A stretch of DNA of 64,000 nt, from assembly GCF_002775205.1 (NCBI RefSeq), contig NC_036456.1, positions 20,457,468 through 20,521,467 on the forward strand, written 5' to 3'. Of this stretch, positions 35,225 through 47,515 are shown in pieces. The number at the start of each line of letters is the position of its first letter. Positions within the stretch are counted from its first letter, which is position 1. Origin of the DNA: Xiphophorus maculatus. Taxonomy: Eukaryota; Chordata; Actinopteri; Cyprinodontiformes; Poeciliidae. The position numbers and the translations under genes are program-made. The notes under the pieces are model-generated. The model ran no database searches. It saw nothing but the letters and a program-made list of their open reading frames with translations, and was not told the DNA's origin.

Positions 35225-35907
35225 CTTGAAGCAAAACTAAGAAATGTTTTAAAAATTTCAAATTGCATTTTCCTCCATACCGTTGCCTGGTGTTTTAACA
35301 GGTACAGGTTGTCAAAAACCATGATCTTAAATTTTATTTACAAAGATATAAGTCCTAATATTCTGTACAACATAATTCACAGGTTACAAATACTAAAAAA
35401 GTCAAGCATCAGAATCACTATAAACTCATGACAAAAAAAAACTTGTGACAACAACCTTGCTCCTGAATATAGGAAAATAAAGCTAGAGAAGCAAACTCTT
35501 TCACAATTTAGATTTACAGATTCACAGGAAAAGCTACGTTTTCAACAACTATATAGATTTAGAAAAACAAAAAAACAAATTTTAGGCATAACTATTGTAT
35601 TTTACCTGCCTCAGGTGATTTGTTGGATCATTTTGTGTAGCATGATTTAGTAGTAAGATCATGTAGTATGATATTCACAGAGTGCAACATCAGTGTTTAC
35701 AATAAGTTTTGTATCTTTAATGGCAAGAAACATCATTTTTACATCAGTGGGATGTTGAAAGTCTTGTATCTAAACATCTTATGGGGAGGTTTTTATTGTT
35801 TCCTTATTTATTGTTTCCTTAAAACCGTTTAAGGAGTGTTGATTTCATCCAAAATTTTAAGGGATTATAAAGGATTTAAAGCTAAAAAAAACCCCAATGA
35901 AAATGTG
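35225..35907 (-). terminator. OARD1-type gene 3' flank with polyadenylation signals
   Basis: AT-rich. On the minus strand AATAAA words (complement of TTTATT) lie at 35,790-35,812, about 100 bp past the stop codon, a suitable place for the 3' end. No other gene is seen. Confidence 0.5.
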
Positions 35908-36265
35908 CTACATGGCATGCATTTGAAGCTTTGACCCAACACAGGGCAGGCTGTACACTGTGATGGAGATATTTGTCTCTTTAAAGATCTGTTCCAGGAT
36001 CTTTGACACCTTTGACCACTGCAGCTGGTCCAGGCCACAGCCAATTCTGAGGGAGGAGATACGAGACAAGCAAATTGATTAATTATTCCCAATAAAGAAG
36101 AAGATTTAAGGGTATTTATTATAGTCATTTATTCACAGTAGTTTCTACAAACCGAGGTATTGATATCCTATTGACACCATTTTCTAAGCAGTGAGATTTC
36201 ATGTCTTCCAGACTCTGTCTTAGGTTGACATACGTGGGTTTCTGGCTGGCTTTTGTCTTTGTGAT
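35908..36265 (-). CDS. OARD1: OARD1-like macro-domain hydrolase, exons 3-4 (C-terminal half)
   Basis: Exon 3 (36,153-36,265, acceptor GTCTCAG) begins [20 protein letters not shown] and ends CG|GTTTGT in phase 2. Exon 4 (36,046 down to 35,908, acceptor CCCTCAG) restores Arg and reads [13 protein letters not shown] to a TAG stop. These match the C-terminal half of vertebrate OARD1. The two catalytic residues known in the human enzyme, Lys84 (in ITK) and Asp125 (in GCGLD), are kept here as Lys85 and Asp126 of the joined model. About 15 residues after SITVYSL extend past the human C-terminus. The upstream exon is 25.3 kb away. Confidence 0.92.
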
Positions 36266-36309
36266 CTGAGACACATAATAGGAAAGATACAGTTACCAGA
36301 TTAAACTAG

Positions 36310-36424
36310 AAAAACAAAATTTCTGAAGAAATTTAGCCGGGGCCTGCCAAGGCGCGCCCGTCTGGTTTGTGCCCGGCGTTGTCACGCTACAAATTGGCAT
36401 CGACGCTAAAGGATGCTGCAATGT
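36310..36424 (+). repeat. Solo GC-rich satellite box, decayed
   Basis: A single copy of the GC-rich part of the satellite module, starting AAATTTCTGAAGAAATTTAG, only 45 bp from OARD1 exon 3 and outside the main array. It is the copy with most CpG-to-TpG/CpA changes (for example GGCGTTGTCACGCTAC against GGCGTCGTCGCGCCAC). Confidence 0.85.
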
Positions 36425-37183
36425 AATCAAGTTCAGATTTCTTTAGCCGAAATCTCTTTGCTTCCTTGTCTTTCGTTAGGCGATGAAATACGTTCATGTT
36501 TGGTTCGGTTCAGTTCTACTCTAGTGGGCAGACTGTACCGCAGCTGCTGCGCTACAGATATTTCTCCGCTGATTTTCAGTAAAACTCTACAACGGAGAAC
36601 CTGGAGGTTCTGGTTCGGATGAACAAAATAAACCCAGATATTTTATGTTTTATTATTAGAAATTATTGATAGGCCAAGCATAATGAAAAAAAACTCAGAT
36701 CATGAAGTTATTTTATGTAATTCAAACAAAAATTATAATTTACATCATACCAAGGTAATATTATGTAGTTCTGCTGTTTTTCACTGTCGGCACAAGACGG
36801 CAGCTGAGAGTATCTGTATCCGAAGCAACTGATTCAGTGAAGTAGCTTAATATGCTAGTTCCGGTTATTTGTGGCAATTTCTGCAAGTCACAATAGCTCT
36901 AGGTTGAGGTAAAACAAAATTGCCTTATTTCAGCTGATCAGATTGATGTTAACAGAGATTTTGTAGCCTAACAGGTTTCACGAAAGCCAGTTAGCAAATT
37001 GCTAACATGTGAACAAATTGTGGTTCCATCAAGCTAGCAGCTACGCTATCAGAGCCACAACAAAATATCCCACAGCAGTCAAACTTTTAAAATCGATCAC
37101 ATTTCTTAAAGAACACATTACATTTAACAACTGTAAGCAGTTCTAATAATACTTACCTTAACCAAGCAGTCGGAAGCAGAAAG
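36425..37183. other. OARD1 intron, no feature seen
   Basis: Ordinary AT-rich intronic DNA between the solo box and the LINE fragment. Confidence 0.5.
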
Positions 37184-37690
37184 CTCTTCTTCTTTTTGTT
37201 TTTAATGGCGGTTGGCAAGCAACTTAATGGTGTGCATTACCGCCACCTACTGGTATGGAGTGTGGATCAGGGCGCAACTTAAAAAAAAAAAAACACTAAA
37301 TCCTTTCTATCAGTTTAGTTTTCTTAAGAAATTTTATGAAATAACATAAATATTCATGGGGCGTGCTGTGGTGGCGCAGGGGGTTAGCACGCCCCACGTT
37401 TCAGTTAACCGCTCCCCAATCTAAAGTCTTACATATAATCCTGTTACCTTCAAAAATGTAATAACCGCTTTATTTATTTTGTGTTTAATTAATATCTTAT
37501 TAAGTTTAAATGTCTCTATATCATATTTCCTAATTTATTGTACTTGCTTTATATTTTCCACAATTAATTATTACATGTTCTACTGTTTCCATATCCATAC
37601 CACACTCACATCTACCTGTTGGATGTTTACCAATCAAATTTAAAGTTTTGTTTAATCCAGTATATCCAAGGCACAATCTTTTTTTTTTTC
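37184..37690 (-). mobile_element. LINE 3' end fragment
   Basis: On the minus strand 37,690 to about 37,560 encodes the C-terminal zinc-knuckle-like end of a fish non-LTR retrotransposon (LIGKHPTGRCECGMDMETVE, then HVIINCGKY). The 3' end has the common fish LINE sequence CCAGTAGGTGGCGGTAATGC and a tail of AAG repeats. It is 5'-truncated, lies inside the OARD1 intron, and is interrupted by a SINE fragment. Confidence 0.8.
37358..37400 (+). mobile_element. SINE 5' fragment
   Basis: GGGGCGTGCTGTGGTGGCGC and the following GGTTAGCACG match the start (including the A box) of the SINE at 1,403, then the similarity stops. Confidence 0.7.
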
Positions 37691-37769
37691 ATACTTGCTC
37701 TTTTCGCTTTTCAGACTTACAATACTTCATTTGAGCCAGCTGGGGGAGACAATTCTCTGTTTTAGCCAG

Positions 37770-38180
37770 TAGGGTATTAGGGCGTTTGTAGGAGTTTTCC
37801 CATTGAATTATAATGGGGTTTTTTTCGTAGTTTTTTGCGAATTATGTCGCCATGTTCATCCCGAATCCCACCAAAAGTAATAGCTGGAATGGCGTGAATT
37901 TTCTGCAGGTTTTGATACCTCTTTTGTAGGTGTGCACGCAGCGGTATGAGCCGCATTAACGGTTACGGATGAAAAATAAAGAATTATAATAATAACTAGA
38001 AAATTTCGGAAGAAATTTAGCCGGGGCCTGCCAAGGCGCGCCCGTCGGGCATGGGCCCGGCGTCGTCGCGCCACAAATCGGCGTCGACGCCAAAGGACGC
38101 CGCGACGTGATCAGTGGCACGCGGAGAACCGCAAGAACGTTAAGCGAGGCGGACGTGCACCGTTCGGTACGATTTAAAAT
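37770..38180 (+). repeat. Satellite module 0, 5'-truncated
   Basis: Begins at AGGGTATTAGGGCG, in the middle of the module, and continues through the TTGCGAATTATGTCGCC region and the GC-rich box to CGTTCGGTACG. It marks the left edge of the array, immediately after the LINE fragment. Confidence 0.85.
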
Positions 38181-39668
38181 GTTGTCAAGGCTTTTATTTT
38201 GGAAGTTTTGTTAACCTTCATTTCAAAGGGCCAAACTAATCCCATGCGTAATAGTCCTTGGGTTAAAATAGTTATATAATGCTCAAAACACAAGTAGCTG
38301 ATGTAAAAATATTCAAGGCTTTTATTTTGAAATTTTCAGTATGCTTCATTTCAAAGGGCCAAACTAATACCACGTGTAACAGTGCTTTGGATGAAAAAGT
38401 CAAATAAAGCCAAAAAGAGCAATTACGTCATGTAAAATTATTCAAGGCTTTTATTTTGAAATTTTCAGTATGCTTCATTTCAAAGGGCCAAACTAATACC
38501 ACGTGTAACAGTGCTTTGGATGAAAAAGTCAAATAAAGCCAAAAAGAGCAATTACCTGATGTAAAAATATTCAAGGCTTTTATTTTGAAATTATTATTAT
38601 GCTCCATTTTAAAGTTCCAAACTAATCCCATGTGTAACAGTGCTTTGGATGAAAAAGTCATATAAAGCCAAAAACAGCAATTACCTGATGTAAAAATATT
38701 CAAGGCTTTTATTTTGAAATTTTCAGTATGCTTCATTTCAAAGTTCCAAAGTAATCCCATGTGTAACAGTGCTTTGGATGAAAACGTCAAATAAAGCCAA
38801 AAACAGCAATTACCTGATGTAAAAATATTCAAGGCTTTTATTTTGAAATTATTATTATGCTCCATTTTAAAGTTCCGAACTAATCCCATGTGTAACATTG
38901 CTTTGGATGAAAAAGTCATATACGGCCAAAAAGAGCAATTACTTCATGTAAAATATTCAAGGCTTTTATTTTGAAATTTTCAGTATGCTTCATTTTAAAG
39001 TTCTGAACTAATACCACGTGTAAGAGTGCTTTGGATGAAAAAGTCAAATAAAGCCAAAAAGAGCAATTACGTCATGTAAAAATATTCAAGGCTTTTATTT
39101 TGAAACTTTTGTTAAGCTTCATTTCAAAGGGCCAAACTAATACCACGTGTAACAGTGCTTTGGATGAAAAAGTCAAATAAAGCCAAAAAGAGCAATTACA
39201 TGATGTAAAAATATTCAAGGCTTTAATTTTGAAATTTTTGTTAATATTCATTTCAAAGGGCCAAACTAATACCATGTGTAACAGTGCTTTGGATGAAAAA
39301 GTCAAATAAAGCCAAAAAGAGCAATTACGTCATGTAAAAATATTCAAGGCTTTTATTTTGAAATTTGCAGGATGCTTCATTTCAAAGGGCCAAACTAATC
39401 CCATGCGTAATAGTCCTTCGGTTAAAATAGTTATATAATGCTCAAAACACAAGTAGCTGATGTAAAAATATTCAAGGCTTTTATTTTGAAATTTTTGTTA
39501 AGCTTCATTTTAAAGGGCCAAACTAATACCATGTGTAACAGTGCTTTGGATGAAAAAGTCAAATAAAGCCAAAAAAGAGCAATTACGTCATGTAAAAATA
39601 TTCAGGGCTTTTATTGTGAAATTTTCAATATGCTTAATTTTAAAGTGTAAAACTAATCCCATGTGTAA

Positions 39669-40670
39669 CAGTTACTGAGTTAAATCAGTTATATACAGCC
39701 CATAGCAGCAATTAGTTCTAAAGGCCAGTTCAGTCCTGATCTGTTTCAACTGAGGATAGATAGAACTACAACGATGCGTATTCGTAGTCCTAACCAGCAG
39801 CCAATAGCCTCTTGAGTTCCGTTGCTATGGCAAATAATGGTCTCAGCAGGTGTGAGCTCTGAGCTGTGAGCTCTCAAACACACAAGTGTGTTTGAGCAAA
39901 CACACTTTACTGAAAAAAAGCATTGGAAACAAATCCTTCTTGTTCGGGAACCGTAATACATATTCGAAAAGCGTTTTAAGCGTATGACAGTTCAATGTGT
40001 CTTCTGCGATAGTCCCGAGATTCATATCTGTACCTCACTCAGAGCATTTACAGTGATGAGAGAAAGAAATGTTGTGCCCAGATATGAACCGAGGTCGGCT
40101 GTCACTCTAATATGAGCAAAAATGAGAAACTTTGGGTCGCTTAGAGGCAAATTGTGGACAAACCATAACTGGTATCGACGAGCCGTCTTCACTTTCGAAG
40201 AGATCACAGACGTATCTACAAAATGAAATTTGAATGGCATTTCTAGGTGAATTTGTGACGACACAGCAAATCCTCAAAAATAGGGTATTTCTAGGATTTT
40301 TCCCATTGAGTTATAATGGGGTTTTTTTCGTAGTTTTTTGCGAATTATGTCGCCATGTTAATCCCGAATCCCACCAAAAGTAATAGCTGGAATGGCGTGA
40401 ATTTTCTGCACGTTTTGATACCTCTTTTGTAGGTGTGCACGCAGCGGTATGAGCCGCATTAACGGTTACGGATGAAAAATAAAGAATAAAAAATTTCGGA
40501 AGAAATTTAGACGGGGCCTGCCAAGGCGCGGCCGTGGGGTTCGGGCCCGGCGTCGTCGCGCCACAAATCGGCGTCGACGCCAAAGAACGCCGCGACGTAA
40601 GCAGTGGCACGCGGAGAACCGCAAGAACGTTAAGCGAGGCGGACGTGCACCGTTCGGTACGATTTAAAAT
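39669..40670 (+). repeat. Satellite module 1
   Basis: Starts at CAGTTACTGAGTTAAATCAG, which replaces the second half of a monomer. In order it holds the TTGTTCGGGAACC segment, a palindrome near 39,871-39,894, the TATCGACGAGCCGTC segment, the TTGCGAATTATG segment and the GC-rich box. Its box carries a variant (AAATTTAGACGGGGCC). Confidence 0.9.
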
Positions 40671-41640
40671 GTTGTCAAGGCTTTTATTTTGGAAGTTTTG
40701 TTAAACTTCATTTCAAAGGGCCAAACTAATCCCATGCGTAATAGTCCTTGGGTTAAAATAGTTATATAATGCTCAAAACACAAGTAGCTGATGTAAAAAT
40801 ATTCAAGGCTTTTATTTTGAAATTTTCAGTATGCTTCATTTCAAAGGGCCAAACTAATACCACGTGTAACAGTGCTTTGGATGAAAAAGTCAAATAAAGC
40901 CAAAAAGAGCAATTACGTCATGTAAAATTATTCAAGGCTTTTATTTTGAAATTTTCAGAATGCTTCATTTCAAAGGGCCAAACTAATACCACGTGTAACA
41001 GTGCTTTGGATGAAAAAGTCAAATAAAGTCAAAAAGAGCAATGACCTGATGTAAAAATATTCAAGGCTTTTATTTTGAAATTATTATTATGCTCCATTTT
41101 AAAGTTCCAAACTAATCCCATGTGTAACAGTGCTTTGGATGAAAAAGTCATATAAAGCCAAAAACAGCAATTACCTGATGTAAAAATATTCAAGGCTTTT
41201 ATTTTGAAATTATTATTATGCTCCATTTTAAAGTTCCAAACTAACCCCATGTGTAACAGTGCTTTGGATGAAAACGTCAAATAAAGCCAAAAACAGCAAT
41301 TACCTGATGTAAAAATATTCAAGGCTTTTATTTTGAAATTATTATTCTCCATTTTAAAGTTCCAAACTAATCCCATGTGTAACATTGCTTTGGATGAAAA
41401 AGTCATATACGGCCAAAAAAAGCAATTACCTGATGTAAAAATATTCAAGGCTTTTATTTTGAAATTATTATTATTCTCCATTTTAAAGTTCCAAAGTAAT
41501 CCCATGTGTAACAGTGCTTCGGATGAAAACGTCAAATAAAGCCAAAAACAGCAATTACCTGATGTAAAAATATTCAAGGCTTTTATTTTGAAATTATTAT
41601 TATGCTCCATTTTAAAGTTCCAAACTAATCCCATGTGTAA

Positions 41641-42650
41641 CAGTTACTGAGTTAAATGAGTTATATACAGCCCATAGCAGCAGTAGTTCTAAAGGCCAGT
41701 TCTCAGTCCTGATCTGTTTCAACTGAGGATAGATAGAACTACAGTGATGCGTATTCGTAGTCCAAATCAGCAGCCAATAGCCTCTTGAGTTCCGTTGCTA
41801 TGGCAAATAATGGTCTCAGCAGGTGTGAGCTCTGAGCTGTGAGCTCTCAAACACACAAGTGTGTTTGAGCAAACACACTTTACTGAAAAAAAGCATTGGA
41901 AACAAATCCTTCTTGTTCGGGAACCGTAATACATATTCGAAAAGCGTTTCGAGCGTATGACAGTTCAATGTGTCTTCTGCGATAGTCCCGAGATTCATAT
42001 CTGTACCTCACTCAGAGCATTTACAGCGATGAGAGAAAGAAATGTTGTGCCCAGATATGAACCGAGATGGGCTGTCACTCTAATTTGAAGAAAAATGAGA
42101 AACTTTGGGTCGCTTAGAGGCAAATTGTGGACAAACCGTAACTGGTATCGACGAGCCGTCTTCACTTTCGAAGAGATCACAGACGTATCTACAAAATGAA
42201 ATTTGAATGGCATTTCTAGGTGAATTTGTGACGACACAGCAAATCCTCAAAAATAGGGTATTTCTAGGATTTTTCCCATTGAGTTATAATGGGGTTTTTT
42301 TCGTAGTTTTTTGCGAATTATGTCGCCACGTTAAGCCCAAATCCCACCAGAAGTAATAGCTCCAATGGCGTGAATTTTCTGCACGTTTTGATACCTCATT
42401 TGTAGGTGTGCACCCAGCGGTACGAGCCGCATTAACGGTTACGGAAGAAAAATAAAGAATTATAACTAGAAAATTTCGGAAGAAATTTAGCCGGGGCCTG
42501 CCAAGGCGCGCCCGTGGGGTTTTGGGCCCGGCGTCGTCGCGCCACAAATCGGCGTCGACGCCAAAGGACGCCGCGACGTGATCAGTGGCACGCGGAGAAC
42601 CGCAAGAACGTTAAGTGAGGCGGACGTGCACCGTTCGGTACGATTTAAAA
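41641..42650 (+). repeat. Satellite module 2
   Basis: Same plan as module 1. It is the left partner of module 6. Confidence 0.9.
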
Positions 42651-44265
42651 TTTTCTCGAGGCTTTTATTTTGGAAGTTTTGTTAAACTTCATTTCAAAGG
42701 GCCAAACTAATCCCATGCGTAATAGTCCTTGGGTTAAAATAGTTATATAATGCTGAAAACAGCAATTACATGATGTAAAAATATTCAAGGCTTTTATTTT
42801 GAAATTATTATTATGCTCCATTTCAAAGTTCCAAACTAATCCCATGTGTAACAGTGCTTTGGATGAAAAAGTCATATACGGCCAAAAAGAGCAATTACAT
42901 GATGTAAAAATATTCAAGGCTTTTATTTTGAAATTTTCAGTATGCTTCATTTCAGAGGGCCAAACTATTCCATTGTGTAACAGTGCTTTGGATAAAAATG
43001 TCACATAAAGCCAAAAACCGCAATTACATGATGTAAAAATATTCAAGGCTTTTATTTTGAAATTATTATTATGCTCCATTTTAAAGTTCCGAACGAATCC
43101 CATGTGTAACAGTGCTTTGGATGAAAAAGTCATACAAAGCCAAAAAGAGCAATGACCTGATGTAAAAATATTCAAGGTTTTTATTTTGAAATTATTATTA
43201 TGCTTAATTTTAAAGTTCCGAACTAATCACATGTGTAACAGTGCTTTGGATGAAAAAGTCATACAAAGACAGAAACAGCAATTGCATGATGTAAAAATAT
43301 TCAAGGCTTTTATTTTGAAATTATTATTATGCTCCATTTTAAAGTTCCGAACTAATACCACGTGTAACATTGCTTTGGATGAAAAAGTCACATAAAGCCA
43401 AAAACAGCAATTACCTGATGTAACAACATTCAAGGCTTTTATTTTGAAATTATTATTATGCTCCATTTTAAAGTTCCGAACTAATCCCATGTGTAACATT
43501 GCTTTGGATGAAAAAGTCATATACGGCCAAAAAGAGCAATTACTTCATGTAAAATATTCAAGGCTTTTATTTTGAAATTTTCAGTATGCTTCATTTTAAA
43601 GTTCTGAACTAATACCACGTGTAAGAGTGCTTTGGATGAAAAAGTCAAATAAAGCCAAAAAGAGCAATTACGTCATGTAAAAATATTCAAGGCTTTTATT
43701 TTGAAATTTTTGTTAAGCTTCATTTTAAAGGGCCAAACTAATACCACGTGTAACAGTGCTTTGGATGAAAAAGTCACATAAAGCCAAAAACAGCAATTAC
43801 CTGATGTAAAAATATTCAAGGCTTTCATTTTGAAATTATTATTATGCTCCATTTTAAAGTTCCGAACTAATCCCATGTGTAACATTGCTTCGGATGAAAA
43901 AGTCATATACGGCCAAAAAGAGCAATTACGTCATGTAAAATATTCAAGGCTTTTATTTTGAAATTATTATTCTCCATTTTAAAGTTCCAAAGTAATCCCA
44001 TGTGTAACATTGCTTTGGATGAAAAAGTCATATACGGCCAAAAAAAGCAATTACCTGATGTAAAAATATTCAAGGCTTTTATTTTGAAATTATTATTATT
44101 CTCCATTTTAAAGTTCCAAAGTAATCCCATGTGTAACAGTGCTTTGGATGAAAACGTCAAATAAAGCCAAAAACAGCAATTACCTGATGTAAAACTATTC
44201 AAGGCTTTTATTTTGAAATTATTATTATGCTCCATTTTAAAGTTCCAAACTAATCCCATGTGTAA

Positions 44266-45270
44266 CAGTTACTGAGTTAAATCAGTTATATACAGCCCAT
44301 AGCAGCAGTAGTTCTAAAGGCCAGTTCTCAGTCCTGATCTGTTTCAACTGAGGATAGATAGAACTACAGTGATGCGTATTCGTAGTCCTAACCAGCAGCC
44401 AATAGCCTCTTGAGTTCCGTTGCTATGGCAAATAATGGTCTCAGCAGGTGTGAGCTCTGAGCTGTGAGCTCTCAAACACACAAGTGTGTTTGAGCAAACA
44501 CACTTTACTGAAAAAAAGCATTGGAAACAAATCCTTCTTGTTCGGGAACCGTAATACATATTCGAAAAGCGTTTCGAGCGTATGACAGTTCAATGTGTCT
44601 TCTGCGATAGTCCCGAGATTCATATCTGTACCTCACTCAGAGCATTTACAGCGATGAGAGAAAGAAATGTTGTGCCCAGATATGAACCGAGATGGGCTGT
44701 CACTGTAATTTCAGCAAAAATGAGAAAGTTTGGGTCGCTTAGAGGCAAATTGTGGACAAACCGTAACTGGTATCGACGAGCCGTCTTCACTTTCGAAGAG
44801 ATCACAGACGTATCTACAAAATGAAATTTGAATGGCATTTCTAGGTGAATTTGTGACGACACAGCAAATCCTCAAAAATAGGGTATTTCTAGGATTTTTC
44901 CCATTGAGTTATAATGGGGTTTTTTTCGTAGTTTTTTGCGAATTATGTCGCCACGTTAAGCCCAAATCCCACCAAAAATAATAGCTCCAATGGCGTGAAT
45001 TTTCTGCACGTTTTGATACCTCATTTGTAGGTGTGCACCCAGCGGTATGAGCCGCATTAACGGTTACGGAAGAAAAATAAAGTTCTACTAGAAAATTTCG
45101 GAAGAAATTTAGCCGGGGCCTGCCAAGGCGCGCCCGTGGGGTTCGGGCCCGGCGTCGTCACGCCACAAATCGGCATCGACGCTAAAGAACGCCGCGACGT
45201 AATCAATGGCACGCGGAGAACCGCAAGAACGTTAAGCGAGGCGGACGTGCACCATTCAGTACGATTTAAA
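44266..45270 (+). repeat. Satellite module 3
   Basis: Same plan. The GC-rich box has more CpG loss (GCATCGACGCTAAAGAACGC; ACCATTCAGTACG). Left partner of module 7. Confidence 0.9.
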
Positions 45271-46116
45271 ATTTTTGTCAAGGCTTTTATTTTGGAAGTT
45301 TTGTTAAACTTCATTTTAAAGTTCCGAACTAATCCCATGTGTAACAGTGCTTTGGATGAAAAAGTCATACAAAGCCAAAAACAGCAATTGCATGATGTAA
45401 AAATATTCAAGGCTTTTATTTTGAAATTTTCAGTATGCTCCATTTTAAAGTTCTGAACGAATCCCATGTGTAACAGTGCTTTGGATAAAAAAGTCACATA
45501 AAGCCAAAAAGCGCAATTACCTGATGTAAAAATATGCAAGGCTTTTATTTTGAAATTATTATTATGCTCCATTTTAAAGTTCCGAACTAATCCCATGTGT
45601 AACAGTGCTTTGGATGAAAAAGTCACATAAAGCCAAAAAGCGCAATTACCTGATGTAAAAATATTCAAGGCTTTTATTTTGAAATTTTCAGTATGCTTCA
45701 TTTCAGAGGGCCAAACTATTCCATTGTGTAACAGTGCTTTGGATAAAAAAGTCACATAAAGCCAAAAAGCGCAATTACCTGATGTAAAAATATTCAAGGC
45801 TTTTATTTTGAAATTATTATTATGCTCCATTTTAAAGTTCCGAACTAATCCCATGTGTAACATTGCTTTGGATGAAAAAGTCATATACGGCCAATAAGAG
45901 CAATTACGTCATGTAAAATATTCAAGGCTTTTATTTTGAAATTATTATTATGCTCCATTTTAAAGTTCCAAACTAATCCCATGTGTAACATTGCTTTGGA
46001 TGAAAAAGTCATATACGGCCAAAAAGAGCAATTACGTCATGTAAAATATTCAAGGCTTTTATTTTGAAATTTTCAGTATGCTTAATTTTAAAGTTCCAAA
46101 CTAATCCCATGTGTAA

Positions 46117-47515
46117 CAGTTACTGAGTTCAATCAGTTATATACAGCCCATAGCAGCAGGTAGTTCTAAAGGCCAGTTCTCAGTCCTGATCTGTTTCAAC
46201 TGAGGATAGATAGAACTACAGCGATGCGTATCTGTAGTCCAAATCAGCAGCCAATAGCCTCTTGAGTTCCGTTGCTATGGTAAATAATGGTCTCAGCAGG
46301 TGTGAGCTCTGAGCGCTGAGCTCTCAAACACACAATTGTGTGTTTGAGCAAACACATTTTACTGACAAAAAAGCATTGGAAACAAATCCTTCTTGTTCGG
46401 GAACCGTAATACATATTCGAAAAGCGTTTGCAGCGTATGACAGTTCAATGTGTCTTCTGCGATAGTCCCGAGATTCATATCTGTACCTCACTCAGAACAT
46501 TTACAGCGATGAGAGAAAGAAATGTTGTGCCCAGATCTGAAATTCTATTCAAATACATGGGAGAGAGCCTCAGACAGCCTCAGAAAATCCTGTCGCATGA
46601 CTTTGCTCTGAAGCACCGTGACAGAAAACCGTACGGTCTAGATAAATTTCGAAAACATTTTACCGGAGCAGACAGGCGTATCAATGTCAGGACCGATTTT
46701 GATACTAATCGTGCGATATTTGTGGGCGTGATGGCGATTTCAAAAATGATTTGGGTTGAAAAAGTTGTCTTCATCTCTCACTCTAAGCAGCCAGAAACGC
46801 ACTCTAACTTGAGCAAAAATGAGAAACTTTGGGTCGCTTAGAGGCAAATTGTGGACAAACCGTAACTGGTATCGACGAGCCGTCTTCACTTTCGAAGAGA
46901 TCACAGACGTATCTACAAAATGAAATTTGAATGGCATTTCTAGGTGAATTTGTGACGACACAGCAAATCCTCAAAAATAGGGTATTTCTAGGATTTTTCC
47001 CATTGAGTTATAATGGGGTTTTTTTCGCAGTTTTTTGCGAATTATGTCGCCACGTTAAGCCCAAATCCCACCAAAAATAATAGCTCCAATGGCGTGAATT
47101 TTCTGCACGTTTTGATACCTCATTTGTAGGTGTGCACCCAGCGGTACGAGCCGCATTAACGGTTACGGAAGAAAAATAAAGAATTATAATAATATTAAAG
47201 AGACGCTTGTTGGGTGTAGAGTAATAGGTTCCTGCCATTGCTTTGCATGGCAGGCCCCAATAATATTAAAGAGACGCTTGTTGGGTGTAGAGTAATAGGT
47301 TCCTGCCATTGCTTTGCATGGCAGGCCCCAACTAGAAAATTTCGGAAGAAATTTAGCCGGGGCCTGCCAAGGCGCGCCCGTCGGGCATGGGCCCGGCGTC
47401 GTCACGCTACAAATCGGCGTCGACGCCAAAGAACGCCGCGACGTAAGCAGTGGCACGCGGAGAACCGCAAGAACGTTAAGCGAGGCGGACGTGCACCGTT
47501 CGGTACGATTTAAAA
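46117..47515 (+). repeat. Satellite module 4, long form
   Basis: Carries about 270 bp (46,540-46,808) that most modules lack, and a double copy of a 73-bp segment (47,185-47,331) with the hairpin CCTGCCAT...ATGGCAGG. Its palindrome is a perfect 26-bp form. Left partner of module 8. Confidence 0.9.

Noticed and set aside
35180-35431. 83-codon plus-strand frame
   Set aside because: Starts inside the inverted-repeat arm and runs across its end into unrelated AT-rich DNA. The frame in the other arm differs, so it is not a conserved gene.
39962-40264. 80-codon minus-strand frame recurring in every module as a conserved small protein
   Set aside because: Present because the module is repeated. 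Plus and minus strands are both open here, and differences between modules do not favour silent sites.
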